From Kaistia granuli DSM 23481 (lineage in GTDB: Bacteria > Pseudomonadota > Alphaproteobacteria > Rhizobiales > Kaistiaceae), in NCBI RefSeq assembly GCF_000380505.1, contig NZ_AQYH01000010.1, positions 186,001 through 250,000 of the forward strand: a DNA stretch of 64,000 nt. Direction: 5' to 3'. The translations under genes and the position numbers were made by a program. Positions 1 through 8,451 of the stretch are shown piece after piece. Under the pieces are notes generated by a model, which was not told where the DNA came from, made no database searches, and was given only the letters and a program-made list of their open reading frames with translations. The first letter of the stretch is position 1. Every line of letters begins with the position of its first letter.

Positions 1-1727
1 GCCGCCTGCTCGAAAACGGCGCGAACTCCTCGTTTGTCGCGGTCGTCGGCGACCGGTCGGTGCCGATCGCCAGCCTGCTGGTCCGGCCCGACACGACGCT
101 GGAAGGCGGCGCTCGCGCCCGCAACCGCAACTTGCCCCTGCCGGCGGATCTCTATGGCGAGAGCCGGCGCAACTCGGCCGGGCTCGAATTCGGCCATGCC
201 GCGACTTTGGCGGCGCTGGTCGAGGGCATGAAAGCGGAGGACGGCACGGCGCTGGTCGCCAAGCCGGTGGTGGCGGTGCCGCTCGAAGACGGCCAGCCGC
301 AGCCGGTGCTGAGCCCCGTCGATGGCAGGACGGTGGTTGGTTCGGTCGTTTCCTTGCCGGAGGACGCGGTCGACGCGGTCATGCAGGCGGGGCAGGCAGG
401 TTTTCGCGCCTGGCAAGCGACCCCGGTCGAGGATCGTGCAGCCGCGCTGGAGCGGATGGCGGATCTGCTGGAGGCAAACCGCGACCGGCTGATGAGCCTG
501 CTCGCCCGCGAGGCCGGCAAGACGCTGGCGGACGGCCTGTCGGAAGTACGCGAAGCGACGGATTTCTGCCGTTTCTACGCCGCCGAAGCGCGCCGGCATT
601 TCGGCCAGTCGGTCCGGATGCCGGGCCCGACCGGCGAGCGCAACGAGTTGCAATATCGCGGTCGCGGCGTCTTCGTCGCCATCTCGCCGTGGAACTTCCC
701 GCTCGCGATCTTCCTCGGCCAGGTGACGGCGGCGCTCGCGGCCGGCAATGCGGTCGTCGCCAAGCCGGCCGAGCAGACGCCTGTCATCGCCTTCGAGGCG
801 ATCCGGCTGCTGCACGAGGCGGGCGTGCCCGTCGCCGCCTGCCAGCTCGCCCTCGGGGACGGCCGGATCGGCGCCCGACTTGTTAGCCATCCGTTAACCG
901 CGGGCGTCGCCTTCACCGGCTCGACCGAGACGGCCTGGTCGATCAACCGTTCGCTCGCCGCGAAGCAGGGGCCGATCGTGCCGCTGATCGCCGAGACGGG
1001 TGGTCTGAACGCCATGATCGTCGACGCGACCGCCCTGCCGGAGCAGGTGACCGACGACGTCGTCGCCTCCGCCTTCCGCTCGGCCGGCCAGCGCTGCTCG
1101 GCGCTGCGCATCCTCTATCTGCAGGAAGACGTCGCCGATCGCATGCTGGAGATGATCACTGGCGCCGCTGCCGAACTCAAGGTAGGCGATCCGCGCGATC
1201 CGAAGACCGATCTCGGCCCGGTGATCGATGCCGAGGCGAAGGGCAATCTCGACCGCCACCTCGCCGCGATGCGGAAGACGGAGACGGTTCGCTTCGAGGG
1301 CAGGGTGCCCAACGCCGGCACCTATGTCGCGCCTGCCATCGTCGAGCTCAGGGAGGCAAAGACGCTCGATCGCGAGGTGTTCGGCCCGATCCTGCATGTC
1401 GTGCGCTGGAAGGCGAAGGAGCTCGACACGGTGATCGCTTCCGTCGCCGCGACCGGCTACGGCCTGACGCTCGGCATCCACAGCCGCATCGACGAGACGG
1501 TCGACGCCATCGTCGAGAAGCTCGCCGTCGGCAATGTCTATGTGAACCGCAACGTCATCGGCGCGGTGGTCGGCACCCAGCCCTTCGGCGGCTCCGGCCT
1601 CTCCGGCACCGGCCCGAAGGCGGGCGGCCCCAACTACCTGCTTCGGTTCGCCGAGGAGCAGGTGATTTCGGTCAACACGGCGGCGGCCGGCGGCAACGCC
1701 TCGCTGATGGCGATGGGGGACGGCTAG
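1..1727 (+). CDS. putA: PutA, C-terminal aldehyde dehydrogenase part (5' truncated by window)
   Basis: The open frame is already running at base 3 and ends at TAG 1725-1727, giving about 574 residues. The first residues (RLLENGANSSFVAVVGD) match the linker between the proline dehydrogenase and aldehyde dehydrogenase domains of bifunctional PutA. The rest is the L-glutamate gamma-semialdehyde dehydrogenase domain, which makes glutamate with NAD+ in proline catabolism. Visible motifs are SPWNFPL and AKPAEQTP for the cofactor site, AETGG with the general-base Glu, and GQRCSALR with the catalytic Cys. The end (QPFGGSGLSGTGPKAGG) is also typical. The proline dehydrogenase half lies outside the window. 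A perfect hairpin follows directly after the stop. Confidence 0.95.
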   Translation, partial: RLLENGANSSFVAVVGDRSVPIASLLVRPDTTLEGGARARNRNLPLPADLYGESRRNSAGLEFGHAATLAALVEGMKAEDGTALVAKPVVAVPLEDGQPQPVLSPVDGRTVVGSVVSLPEDAVDAVMQAGQAGFRAWQATPVEDRAAALERMADLLEANRDRLMSLLAREAGKTLADGLSEVREATDFCRFYAAEARRHFGQSVRMPGPTGERNELQYRGRGVFVAISPWNFPLAIFLGQVTAALAAGNAVVAKPAEQTPVIAFEAIRLLHEAGVPVAACQLALGDGRIGARLVSHPLTAGVAFTGSTETAWSINRSLAAKQGPIVPLIAETGGLNAMIVDATALPEQVTDDVVASAFRSAGQRCSALRILYLQEDVADRMLEMITGAAAELKVGDPRDPKTDLGPVIDAEAKGNLDRHLAAMRKTETVRFEGRVPNAGTYVAPAIVELREAKTLDREVFGPILHVVRWKAKELDTVIASVAATGYGLTLGIHSRIDETVDAIVEKLAVGNVYVNRNVIGAVVGTQPFGGSGLSGTGPKAGGPNYLLRFAEEQVISVNTAAAGGNASLMAMGDG

Positions 1728-1749
1728 CCATTCCAGACTGCTGGAATGG
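1728..1749 (+). terminator. Hairpin directly after putA stop
   Basis: A perfect 9-bp inverted repeat (CCATTCCAG / CTGGAATGG) with loop ACTG begins at the base after the putA stop codon. No T-run follows, so it may be a weak terminator or a 3'-end stabiliser rather than a classical intrinsic terminator. Confidence 0.4.
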
Positions 1750-1924
1750 GGCTCTGGCCGTTGCCATGCCGGGGTGTTTTTGCGGATGTGGCGAGGCGGT
1801 GCGGCTGCTATGATTGAGGTGACGTAGGGCGTCCCCTCGTTTCGAGGGGGCGCGTTGTGCCCCGCGTGTCTTCTGCTATAAGCACGCGGCCGCCGGCAGG
1901 TGCGGTGAATGAGATGACCATTTC

Positions 1925-3889
1925 ATGGCTTTGAATGCTCAGGGGTCCGACACCGGGACCGCTCATCCGGGTGCGGACACCGCAGCGCCCGGAACGGCCG
2001 CCGAAGAGAACGGTGGCGGCAACGGCGTACCCCATGTCGGCTTCTTCACGCTCGCCCTCGGTTCGGTCGGTGTCGTCTATGGCGATATCGGCACCAGCGT
2101 CATCTACGCGCTGCGCGAGGCGCTGCACGCGGCCGAGAAGGCCCATGGAACGCTCGCGCGCGAGGAGGTGATCGGCGTCATCTCGCTGATCATCTGGACG
2201 CTGACCATCATCGTCACGCTGAAGTATGTCGTCATCCTGCTGCGCGCCGACAACAATGGCGAGGGCGGCACGCTGTCGCTGATGGCGCTGGCGCTCCGGG
2301 CGACGGGGCGATCCGCGCCGATCATCTTCGTGCTCGGGGTCGCCGGCGCGGCGCTGTTCTACGGCGATGCGGTGATCACGCCGGCGATCTCTGTGCTGTC
2401 GGCGGTGGAGGGCCTGACGCTCGTCACGCCCGCCTTCGACGGCTACGTCATCCCGATTACCATCGTCATCATCGCCGCGCTGTTCCTCGTGCAGCGCTAC
2501 GGCACGGCCAAGGTCGCTGCCTGGTTCGGACCGATTACCGCGCTCTGGTTCGTCGTGATGACGGTCGGCGGCTTCCTGCACATCGCCGACGATCCCGGCA
2601 TCTTCGCCGCCTTCAATCCGTACAACGCGGTCAGCTATGTCGTGACGCACGGCCATACCAGCCTGCTCGTCATCGGCGCCGCCTTCCTGTCGGTGACCGG
2701 CGCCGAGGCGCTCTATGCCGATCTCGGCCATTTCGGCCGTAAGCCGATCCAGGCCACCTGGCTCGCCTTCGTGTTTCCCGCGCTGACCGCCAATTATCTG
2801 GGGCAGGGCGCGCTGGTTCTCGCCAATCCCGAGGCGATCAAGAACCCGTTCTACCTGCTGTTCCCGGAGTGGGCGCTGCTGCCGGTGGTGCTGCTCGCCA
2901 CGCTGGCGACCGTCATCGCCTCGCAGGCCGTCATCACCGGCGCCTTCTCGATGACCCGCCAGGCGATCCAGCTGAAGCTGCTGCCGCGCATGGAGATCGA
3001 ACATACGTCCGAGACGCATGTCGGCCAGATCTACATGCCGCAGGTCAATTCGATCCTAATGGTCGCCGTGCTGCTGCTGGTTATCATGTTCGGCTCGTCC
3101 AGCAAGCTCGCCACCGCCTACGGCATCTCGGTCACCGCTGAAATGGTGATCACGGCCTGCCTGGCCTTCATCGTGGTGTGGCGCTTCTGGCGCTGGCCGC
3201 TCTGGGTTTCGGTCCTGCTGATCGCCCCCTTCCTGCTGATCGACCTGATCTTCCTCGGCGCCAATCTGCTCAAGATCACCGAAGGCGGCTGGCTGCCGAT
3301 CGTCTTCGCGCTCACCATCATGTTCATCATGCGGACCTGGGTGCGGGGCACCAAGATCCTGTTCGAGAAGAGCCGGCGCGCCGACGTGCCGCTCAGCGAT
3401 CTCGTCAAGAATCTCGAGAAGAGCAGCGTGGTGCGTGTTCCCGGCACGGCGGTGTTCCTGACCAGCGATCCGGAGACGGCGCCGTCCTCGCTGCTGCACA
3501 GCCTCAAGCACTATCGCGTCCTGCATCAGAAGAACGTGCTGCTCACGGTCGTCACCAGCAATACGCCGCGTATCGACGAGGCCGACCGCGTGCGGATCGA
3601 GCCGATCAACGACAGCTTCACGCGGATCTTCATGACCTTCGGCTACATGGAGACGCCGAACGTGCCGAAGGCGCTCGGCCTCTGCCGCAAGCAGGGCTGG
3701 AAGTATGACATCATGTCGACGTCGTTCTTCCTGTCGCGCCGCTCGATCAAGCCGGCGAGCCACCATTTGTTCGCCCGCATGCAGGACAAGCTGTTCATCA
3801 AGCTGGCGATCAACGCGAGCGACGCGACGGAGTATTTCCATATTCCGACTGGCCGCGTCGTCGAGATCGGCACGCAGATGTCGATCTGA
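1925..3889 (+). CDS. kup: KUP-family low-affinity potassium transporter
   Basis: A 654-residue inner-membrane K+ uptake permease, probably K+/H+ symport. The N-terminal ~45 residues are hydrophilic, then the first membrane helix carries the family signature [10 protein letters not shown] (about residues 46-55). Here it is followed by VIYALREAL rather than the more usual P(L/I)YALRE. About 12 hydrophobic segments follow, with [15 protein letters not shown] near residue 150. The C-terminal ~180 residues form the hydrophilic K_trans domain, ending [15 protein letters not shown] 1925 is the first start before the conserved core. The gene stands alone and ends in a strong intrinsic terminator. Its last 31 codons are duplicated at 4661-4753. 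Confidence 0.96.
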   Translation: MALNAQGSDTGTAHPGADTAAPGTAAEENGGGNGVPHVGFFTLALGSVGVVYGDIGTSVIYALREALHAAEKAHGTLAREEVIGVISLIIWTLTIIVTLKYVVILLRADNNGEGGTLSLMALALRATGRSAPIIFVLGVAGAALFYGDAVITPAISVLSAVEGLTLVTPAFDGYVIPITIVIIAALFLVQRYGTAKVAAWFGPITALWFVVMTVGGFLHIADDPGIFAAFNPYNAVSYVVTHGHTSLLVIGAAFLSVTGAEALYADLGHFGRKPIQATWLAFVFPALTANYLGQGALVLANPEAIKNPFYLLFPEWALLPVVLLATLATVIASQAVITGAFSMTRQAIQLKLLPRMEIEHTSETHVGQIYMPQVNSILMVAVLLLVIMFGSSSKLATAYGISVTAEMVITACLAFIVVWRFWRWPLWVSVLLIAPFLLIDLIFLGANLLKITEGGWLPIVFALTIMFIMRTWVRGTKILFEKSRRADVPLSDLVKNLEKSSVVRVPGTAVFLTSDPETAPSSLLHSLKHYRVLHQKNVLLTVVTSNTPRIDEADRVRIEPINDSFTRIFMTFGYMETPNVPKALGLCRKQGWKYDIMSTSFFLSRRSIKPASHHLFARMQDKLFIKLAINASDATEYFHIPTGRVVEIGTQMSI

Positions 3890-3914
3890 CGCTGCCAAAT
3901 CCGAGTATAGACAG

Positions 3915-3947
3915 CGCCCGCCCCGAAAGAGGCGGGCGTTGTTGTTT
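3915..3947 (+). terminator. Intrinsic terminator of kup
   Basis: An 8-bp perfect GC stem (CGCCCGCC / GGCGGGCG) with an 8-nt loop is followed by TTGTTGTTT, 26 bases after the kup stop codon. Confidence 0.85.
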
Positions 3948-4011
3948 GGGGACGCATTCCCGGCAACCAAGGACTTTGTCGCACTAGCCTCCTGAAGCAT
4001 CGGCTGAATAG

Positions 4012-4043
4012 ATCCCGGATCTCCGCTTCGCCGCGTCCGGGAT
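4012..4043. repeat. REP-like palindrome
   Basis: ATCCCGGA is inverted as TCCGGGAT around a 16-nt spacer. The same 8-bp arms recur at 29200-29220, and a close variant lies at 21303-21321. All are intergenic, so this looks like a dispersed extragenic palindrome rather than a gene-specific terminator. Confidence 0.55.
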
Positions 4044-4142
4044 GATGGCGAGGGATAGGGCGAGGCCGACGGGAGGGTTGCCGGAGATCGCTCCCTCGGC
4101 TAGAGCCCGTCGCCTAGGATCTGGCTAGTTGGATGGGGCCCC

Positions 4143-4625
4143 ATGGCAACGCTTCACTTGATGGTGGGCCTTCCGGGCAGCGGCAAGACGACCTTGGCGC
4201 GCAAGCTCGAGGTCGAGCACTCGGCGCTTCGCCTCACTGTCGATGAATGGCACGTTCGGCTGTTCGGAATGGACGTCCACGACGACAGCGACGATGCCGA
4301 ATTCGCGGAGCACAACGCCCGGCATGCGACCGTCGAAGCGCTTCTGTGGGAGACGGCGGCGCGCGTCCTGACGCTGGGCGTCGATGTGATCCTGGATTTC
4401 GGTTTCTGGAGCCGAAGCGAGCGGGACGAGTTTCGAGCGAAAGCTAGCGACCTCGGCGCGGGCTTCCGGATTCACTATGGCGATGCGTCGCAAGAGGTGC
4501 TGCTGGAGCGCATCCGGGCCAGGAATGCCGAGCTTCCGCCCGGCACGTTTCATATCCCCGAGAATCGGTTCGTGGAGTGGATGCGTCTGTTCGAGCCGCC
4601 GAGCCCGGACGAGTTCACGCCCTAG
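4143..4625 (+). CDS. P-loop kinase-like ATP-binding protein (AAA_33 type)
   Basis: A 160-residue protein with a Walker A motif GLPGSGKTT at residues 9-17. It shows the small-kinase layout of the AAA_33/zeta-toxin-like group, including a middle segment VILDFGFWSRSERDEFRAKA that resembles the Walker B/lid region. These proteins phosphorylate small molecules or RNA; the substrate cannot be told from sequence. No antitoxin-like gene lies beside it, so a toxin role is not supported. ATG 4143 lies 6 nt before the start of the P-loop strand and is the natural start. The gene sits between the intact kup and a relic copy of the kup 3' end, so it may have arrived in or with that rearrangement. Confidence 0.8.
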   Translation: MATLHLMVGLPGSGKTTLARKLEVEHSALRLTVDEWHVRLFGMDVHDDSDDAEFAEHNARHATVEALLWETAARVLTLGVDVILDFGFWSRSERDEFRAKASDLGAGFRIHYGDASQEVLLERIRARNAELPPGTFHIPENRFVEWMRLFEPPSPDEFTP

Positions 4626-4660
4626 CGGCTGGATCTGGCATGGTCCAACCCCATCGCGCC

Positions 4661-4753
4661 ATCAGGCTGGCGATCAATTCGAGCGACGCGACGGAGTATT
4701 TCCATTTTCCGACCGGCCGCGTCGTCGAGATCGGCACGCAGATGTCGTTCTGA
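4661..4753 (+). pseudogene. Relic copy of the kup 3' end
   Basis: This 93-bp segment aligns without gaps to the last 93 bp of kup (3797-3889), including the stop codon, with 87 of 93 identical bases by hand alignment. It encodes [20 protein letters not shown] and so on in frame, but nothing upstream of 4661 resembles kup. Like the intact gene it is followed by an intrinsic terminator, at 4799. The two terminators differ in sequence, so this looks like the remnant of a deleted paralogue rather than a very recent tandem duplication. It belongs to the 4626-5007 gap, which holds no other gene. Confidence 0.85.
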
Positions 4754-4798
4754 TCCGACAGGGCTTCGCTTCGAAGTCCCGCTTGTCAGCCATGGAAA

Positions 4799-4834
4799 AG
4801 GCCGCCGCGAGACATTCTCGGGCGGCCTGTTAAT
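4799..4834 (+). terminator. Intrinsic terminator after kup relic
   Basis: AGGCCGCC pairs with GGCGGCCT across a 14-nt loop, followed by GTTAATT. It lies 45 bases after the relic kup stop codon and probably served the lost paralogue. Confidence 0.6.
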
Positions 4835-5007
4835 TGGCTCGGTTGGAGGCGCGGCGTCCGGCATAGCGAATGTCGGACATGGGTGGATTACTGCCTGTCG
4901 GCTCCTGGTTAAGCATCCAACCTCAGTGTCGTAGCCACGGTGTTGCCGCACAGCGCGAATCGGCGCTTAGTGAAGAACAAAACAGAAACGAACTTGGAGA
5001 TTGCGCG

Positions 5008-5424
5008 TTGACCGCTACCAAAGCCGCCATTGCTAGGTTGGAGGGAATCACTGTGCTCGCAGAGGACGTAGCGAAGCTCGCTACCTTCTATCGTGACGCG
5101 CTCGGCCTTCGCGTTGACGTCACGGAGCAGAACTACGTCGCCTTTGGAGGCGAAGGCATCCGCCTTGCCATCTTCTCTAGGATCGGCATGAGCCCCAATA
5201 CGCACGATCACCCTGATTACCGCACGCCGTTCACTGGCCAGGCCTTCGAGCTGAATTTCGAATGTGCATCGACGGACGATGTCAACGAACGGTTTAGCCA
5301 CATCGTGGCGAATGGCGGGCGATCCATCGCCGCCCCCACGAAGAAGCACTGGGGACACTATGCCGGCTTCTTTGCCGATCCGGAGGGCAACATCCACAGC
5401 CTCTTCGCCGTTCTAGCTGAGTAG
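5008..5424 (+). CDS. VOC (glyoxalase/bleomycin-resistance) family protein
   Basis: A roughly 138-residue protein with one vicinal-oxygen-chelate module: ITVLAEDVAKLATFYRDALGL at the start, then strand patterns through FELNFECASTDDVNERF to GHYAGFFADPEGNIHSLF. The final DPEGN(I)H(S)LF pattern is typical of the family, which includes metal-dependent lyases, dioxygenases and drug-binding proteins; the substrate is unknown. I chose TTG 5008 because GGAG lies 8 nt upstream and homology starts just after it. The frame is open back to ATG 4870, but that 46-residue extension looks non-coding. It stands alone between the kup relic and the convergent MFS gene. Confidence 0.8.
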   Translation: MTATKAAIARLEGITVLAEDVAKLATFYRDALGLRVDVTEQNYVAFGGEGIRLAIFSRIGMSPNTHDHPDYRTPFTGQAFELNFECASTDDVNERFSHIVANGGRSIAAPTKKHWGHYAGFFADPEGNIHSLFAVLAE

Positions 5425-5603
5425 GGGTTCGTCCTGCACAGGGTAGCCGTTGCAGCAATGTGTCGAACCGCTCCAGAACAATGACGGCTTTCAAGAAAAG
5501 GCGATGCCACCCCGAAATGTCCGAAAGGGGGTCGTGGGCGGACCTATTGCTTGGCGGCGCCTCCCATGGCCGTCAGAGGTCTCCGACCGGCGGGAACCGA
5601 CGC

Positions 5604-6800
5604 TCAGTCGGCCGGGGCTTCGGCCGCCTGTTTGCGGCTCGGGCGGAGCAGAAAGACCAGCAGCGCCAGGAAGCCGACGGCGACCGAGACCGGCAACGCT
5701 TCCGCGCCGAACAGGTCCATGAGGAAGCCGATCGGCGTCGAGCCGATGACGGAGCCGGCCGAATAGGCCATGGCGAAGCCGGTCGAGACGACGGCGAGCC
5801 GCTGGCCGCGGAAATCCTGGCCGATCAGGACGATGCCGAGCGTATAGAGGCCCGACACGGTGCCGCCGGCGAGGAAGACGACGGGCTCGAGCAGGAACGC
5901 CTGGTTCATCACGAACGGGAAGGCGAGGGTGCTTACCACCGCCAGCACGGCGCAGCCGATCAGCGTCAGCCGCCGGCCATGCCGGTCGGCGAACCAGCCC
6001 AGCGCCACGATCAGCACCGCCTCGCCGAGGCTGAAGATGGCGACCAGGCGCGAGGCGCCGGCGTCGGTCAGCCCGTGCGCCAGGCCGTAGAGCGGCAGCA
6101 GGCTCTGCATCGCCGTCTCGCCGATGCCGGTCAGGAAAGCGGCGGCGATCAGGCTGCCGGCCAGCGTCAGCGACATCCTGAGCGTATGGACGTCGCCGCT
6201 CTCCTCCTCGTCCTCGACGTCACCGACGGCCGAGCGGATCGAGAGCGCCACGGCAACGCCGATGGCGAGCGGGATCATGGCGACGATCAGCGGCAGGCTG
6301 CCGGTCGAGCCGGTGCCGCTCAGCAGCAGGGGACCCATGAACTGGCAGGCGGCGTAAAGCGTGCCGGAGGCGCCGACGATGCGGCCGCGATTGCGGTCGT
6401 CGACGACGCCGTTCAGCCAGATCTCGGTCGTCGTCCACAGCGCCGAGAAGCAGGTGCCCATGACGAAGCGGGCGACGAACCAGACGGCGATGTTGTCGAA
6501 GGCGAAGATGGCGGCGAACGAGGCAAGCGACAGCGCGAACTGCGCCGCCACCAGCAGGCGCAGCCCCATCCGGTCGATGAGCCAGGGCACGAACGGGCCG
6601 AAGATCAGGATGCCGGCGCCGGCGATCGAGGCGTTGAGGCCGATCAGCCAGGTGGCGATGCCCTTCTTTTCGAGCGCGAGCGAGAAGAACGGATAGGAAT
6701 AGCCGAACAGCAACGCCTCGATGCCGATCAGCAGCAAGACGCCCGCGACGCGCCAGTACCGGGTTCGCGCCGCGGTCGGTCTCGTGTCTCTCGATTGCAT
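5604..6800 (-). CDS. MFS transporter
   Basis: A 398-residue inner-membrane protein of the major facilitator superfamily with about 12 hydrophobic helices. The loop after helix 2 reads PWLIDRMGLR, and the second-half equivalent is GWFADRHGRRLT, both matching the MFS loop signature. The N-terminus MQSRDTRPTAARTRYWRVAG is basic and cytosolic. The ATG at 6800 overlaps the stop codon of the upstream SET gene by one base (TGATG), so it is translationally coupled and third in the operon 8150-5604. It is probably an exporter for a product made or modified by the two upstream proteins (inference). The substrate is unknown. Confidence 0.88.
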   Translation of the reverse strand: MQSRDTRPTAARTRYWRVAGVLLLIGIEALLFGYSYPFFSLALEKKGIATWLIGLNASIAGAGILIFGPFVPWLIDRMGLRLLVAAQFALSLASFAAIFAFDNIAVWFVARFVMGTCFSALWTTTEIWLNGVVDDRNRGRIVGASGTLYAACQFMGPLLLSGTGSTGSLPLIVAMIPLAIGVAVALSIRSAVGDVEDEEESGDVHTLRMSLTLAGSLIAAAFLTGIGETAMQSLLPLYGLAHGLTDAGASRLVAIFSLGEAVLIVALGWFADRHGRRLTLIGCAVLAVVSTLAFPFVMNQAFLLEPVVFLAGGTVSGLYTLGIVLIGQDFRGQRLAVVSTGFAMAYSAGSVIGSTPIGFLMDLFGAEALPVSVAVGFLALLVFLLRPSRKQAAEAPAD

Positions 6801-7213
6801 CAGATCTCGCAGAGCGGCTCGGGGCACCAGCAGCGAATGCCCTGGGGAACCAGGTCGAAGGTCCGGTAGTCGGCGGTCAGTTCCTCGCCGACGGCGATAT
6901 CGCGATCGGCAAAGACGTAAAGCTGGTCCTCCACCCGTGTGTTCGGATGGCAGGAATGGTTGAGGAAGTCGATGCCGGCTGGCTCTTCCACCGGCAGCAG
7001 GCAGAGCAGCTTGCGGCCGATCAGCTTCAGATGGACGGACTGCCGCCACCAGTAGTCGTCGAGCTCGCTCTGCTTGTCGAGGTCGATCAGCATCGCCTTG
7101 CCGTCGAAGAAGCCGAGCAGCGTGTCCTTCGGGATGGTGGCCTTGGCATGGATGGTCTGGTGATCGTCGCTGATCGCCCGGACCTCGATGACTTCATCGT
7201 TCGTGTAGCTCAT
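6800..7213 (-). CDS. SET domain-containing protein (putative lysine methyltransferase)
   Basis: A 137-residue protein consisting almost only of a SET domain, the fold of S-adenosylmethionine-dependent lysine methyltransferases. The two core motifs are present: FLNHSCHPN at residues 83-91 and GEELTADY at residues 109-116. A post-SET-like zinc motif C128-x-C130-x4-C135 closes the protein (CWCPEPLC). The usual GxG cofactor motif near the N-terminus is not obvious; FFDGKA at 35-40 may take its place. It is the middle gene of a tight operon: 4 bp separate it from the unknown gene upstream and its stop overlaps the MFS start. Its target could be a protein or an amino-acid-like small molecule. Confidence 0.85.
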   Translation of the reverse strand: MSYTNDEVIEVRAISDDHQTIHAKATIPKDTLLGFFDGKAMLIDLDKQSELDDYWWRQSVHLKLIGRKLLCLLPVEEPAGIDFLNHSCHPNTRVEDQLYVFADRDIAVGEELTADYRTFDLVPQGIRCWCPEPLCEI

Positions 7214-7217
7214 GCGG

Positions 7218-8150
7218 TCACTTCCTGAAGTCGAAAGCTGGGATACCGCCGGACTGTCCGTCACGGCTTGCCTGATAGCGTTGACCGTCGAATAGCGCAG
7301 CGAGCCAGCGCTCGCAAAGGCGGTGAGCATAGACCACCGGCATTTCGTGGTCATGCGGCTCCTTCGCCAGCTCGGCGAAGACCGGGTCGTTGTGGGGCGC
7401 CGTCCAGTATTGCTGGTCGTCGGAGAGATGCACGGAGCGCTCCGCCGTCGCCGACACCTTCTGGTAGCCCTGGATCGTGTTGATCGACATCTTCTGCCAC
7501 GCGGCGGCGCATTTGTGCAGCAGCCGTTCCAGCTCGCGCCGCTCGCGCACCTCGTGCGGGGCGCAGTGGAAGTGACGCTGGCACAGGTCGCGCACCAGCA
7601 TCGCGAAGGCGAAGGCGTCGGAGGTGGTGTTGATCGCGAGGAACGGGGTACTGAGCGCCGGATCGTAGAGCGGATCGGCGACGGCGGCGGCATGGGGGCA
7701 GAAGGCGACGGGGAAGAACTCGTAGATCGTCGGAATGCCGGTGACAGGGCAGACGACGTCGAACGGGATCGCCACCGTCTGGCTGTTGACCAGGGCGCCG
7801 GCGCTGTCGGCATGGCCGGCATCGACCATGATCTGGGCGAGCAGGCGCAGTTCGTCCTCCGAGTTTGAGAAGCTCAACGGGGTGGCGACGATCGCCAGGA
7901 AACCGGTCTTCCGGTACTCCTCGACATCCTGCCGGAAGGTGTTCAGCGCCTCGGAGAACTGGTAGCCGTTGCGGACATGCGCGACCGTATAGCGGCCAAG
8001 CTGAAACTCCCGCTTGCCGGCGGAACAGCGAAGGTCTGCCTGCAACCAGTCGTCAAACTCGTTGTTTGACGGTACTTTGGGATGAAATGGGCAGCCGACG
8101 GCGACCGAAGACGCCATCCCAGCCGAATCATCATCCGGTGGGAAGTTCAT
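7218..8150 (-). CDS. Protein of unknown function, first gene of SET/MFS operon
   Basis: A 310-residue soluble-looking protein that I do not recognise. There is no signal peptide or membrane helix. It is rich in Cys and His in short clusters: C20-P-F-H23, C151-P-H153 and C190-x2-H193-x-H195-C196-x2-H199, which suggests metal binding. The middle (residues ~80-180) alternates hydrophobic strands and acidic loops and could be an enzyme domain. ATG 8150 has a GGGGGC stretch upstream as a possible ribosome site. It is separated by only 4 bp from the SET gene, so the three genes are surely co-transcribed. Upstream DNA is unusually AT-rich for this genome. Confidence 0.8.
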   Translation of the reverse strand: MNFPPDDDSAGMASSVAVGCPFHPKVPSNNEFDDWLQADLRCSAGKREFQLGRYTVAHVRNGYQFSEALNTFRQDVEEYRKTGFLAIVATPLSFSNSEDELRLLAQIMVDAGHADSAGALVNSQTVAIPFDVVCPVTGIPTIYEFFPVAFCPHAAAVADPLYDPALSTPFLAINTTSDAFAFAMLVRDLCQRHFHCAPHEVRERRELERLLHKCAAAWQKMSINTIQGYQKVSATAERSVHLSDDQQYWTAPHNDPVFAELAKEPHDHEMPVVYAHRLCERWLAALFDGQRYQASRDGQSGGIPAFDFRK

Positions 8151-8451
8151 ATTGCCCCCGCAACGCTACCCAGACTTTACTTGGACGTGATTGGTTTGAA
8201 ATTGGAGGCAAATTCGAAGCAAAGTCAACCATATTATAGCTGAGTCTACTGTTCTCTTTCATGCGAAGGCCTCCGTCCGCGCCGGTCGAAAGAGGGCTTC
8301 GAACTGCCGTTTGGAATCGCTCATTCCCAGCTGCCCCTGCTCGGTGCGGTCCGTACCCCAGCTATCACTAAAATCGTCGGGAACCGGTTAAGGCCGCATA
8401 AAAGGCTGATGCGTAGGGTAGCGCGTCGAAGAAAAGAGATGGACACGACGT
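8151..8451. promoter_or_regulatory. Intergenic region with AT-rich divergent promoter zone
   Basis: This 301-bp gap between the minus-strand operon and the plus-strand CHASE4 gene has no gene I can support. On the minus strand a perfect TATAAT lies at 8238-8233 and a TTGACT at 8228-8223, but neither is paired with a good partner at 16-18 nt. The stretch 8190-8260 is clearly AT-richer than its surroundings and is the likely promoter zone for the SET operon. Confidence 0.35.

Noticed and set aside
1808-3019. Open frame of ~400 codons on the minus strand inside kup
   Set aside because: It is Arg/Asp/Gln-rich low-complexity sequence with no motif, the usual antisense shadow of a high-GC gene. 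kup on the plus strand is certain.
4143-4625. P-loop kinase as a zeta-type toxin
   Set aside because: No antitoxin-like gene on either side and the sequence fits general AAA_33 kinases as well.
5460-6869. Plus-strand frame of ~470 codons
   Set aside because: Antisense to the MFS transporter, biased composition (R, E, D, Q, G) and no family match by eye.
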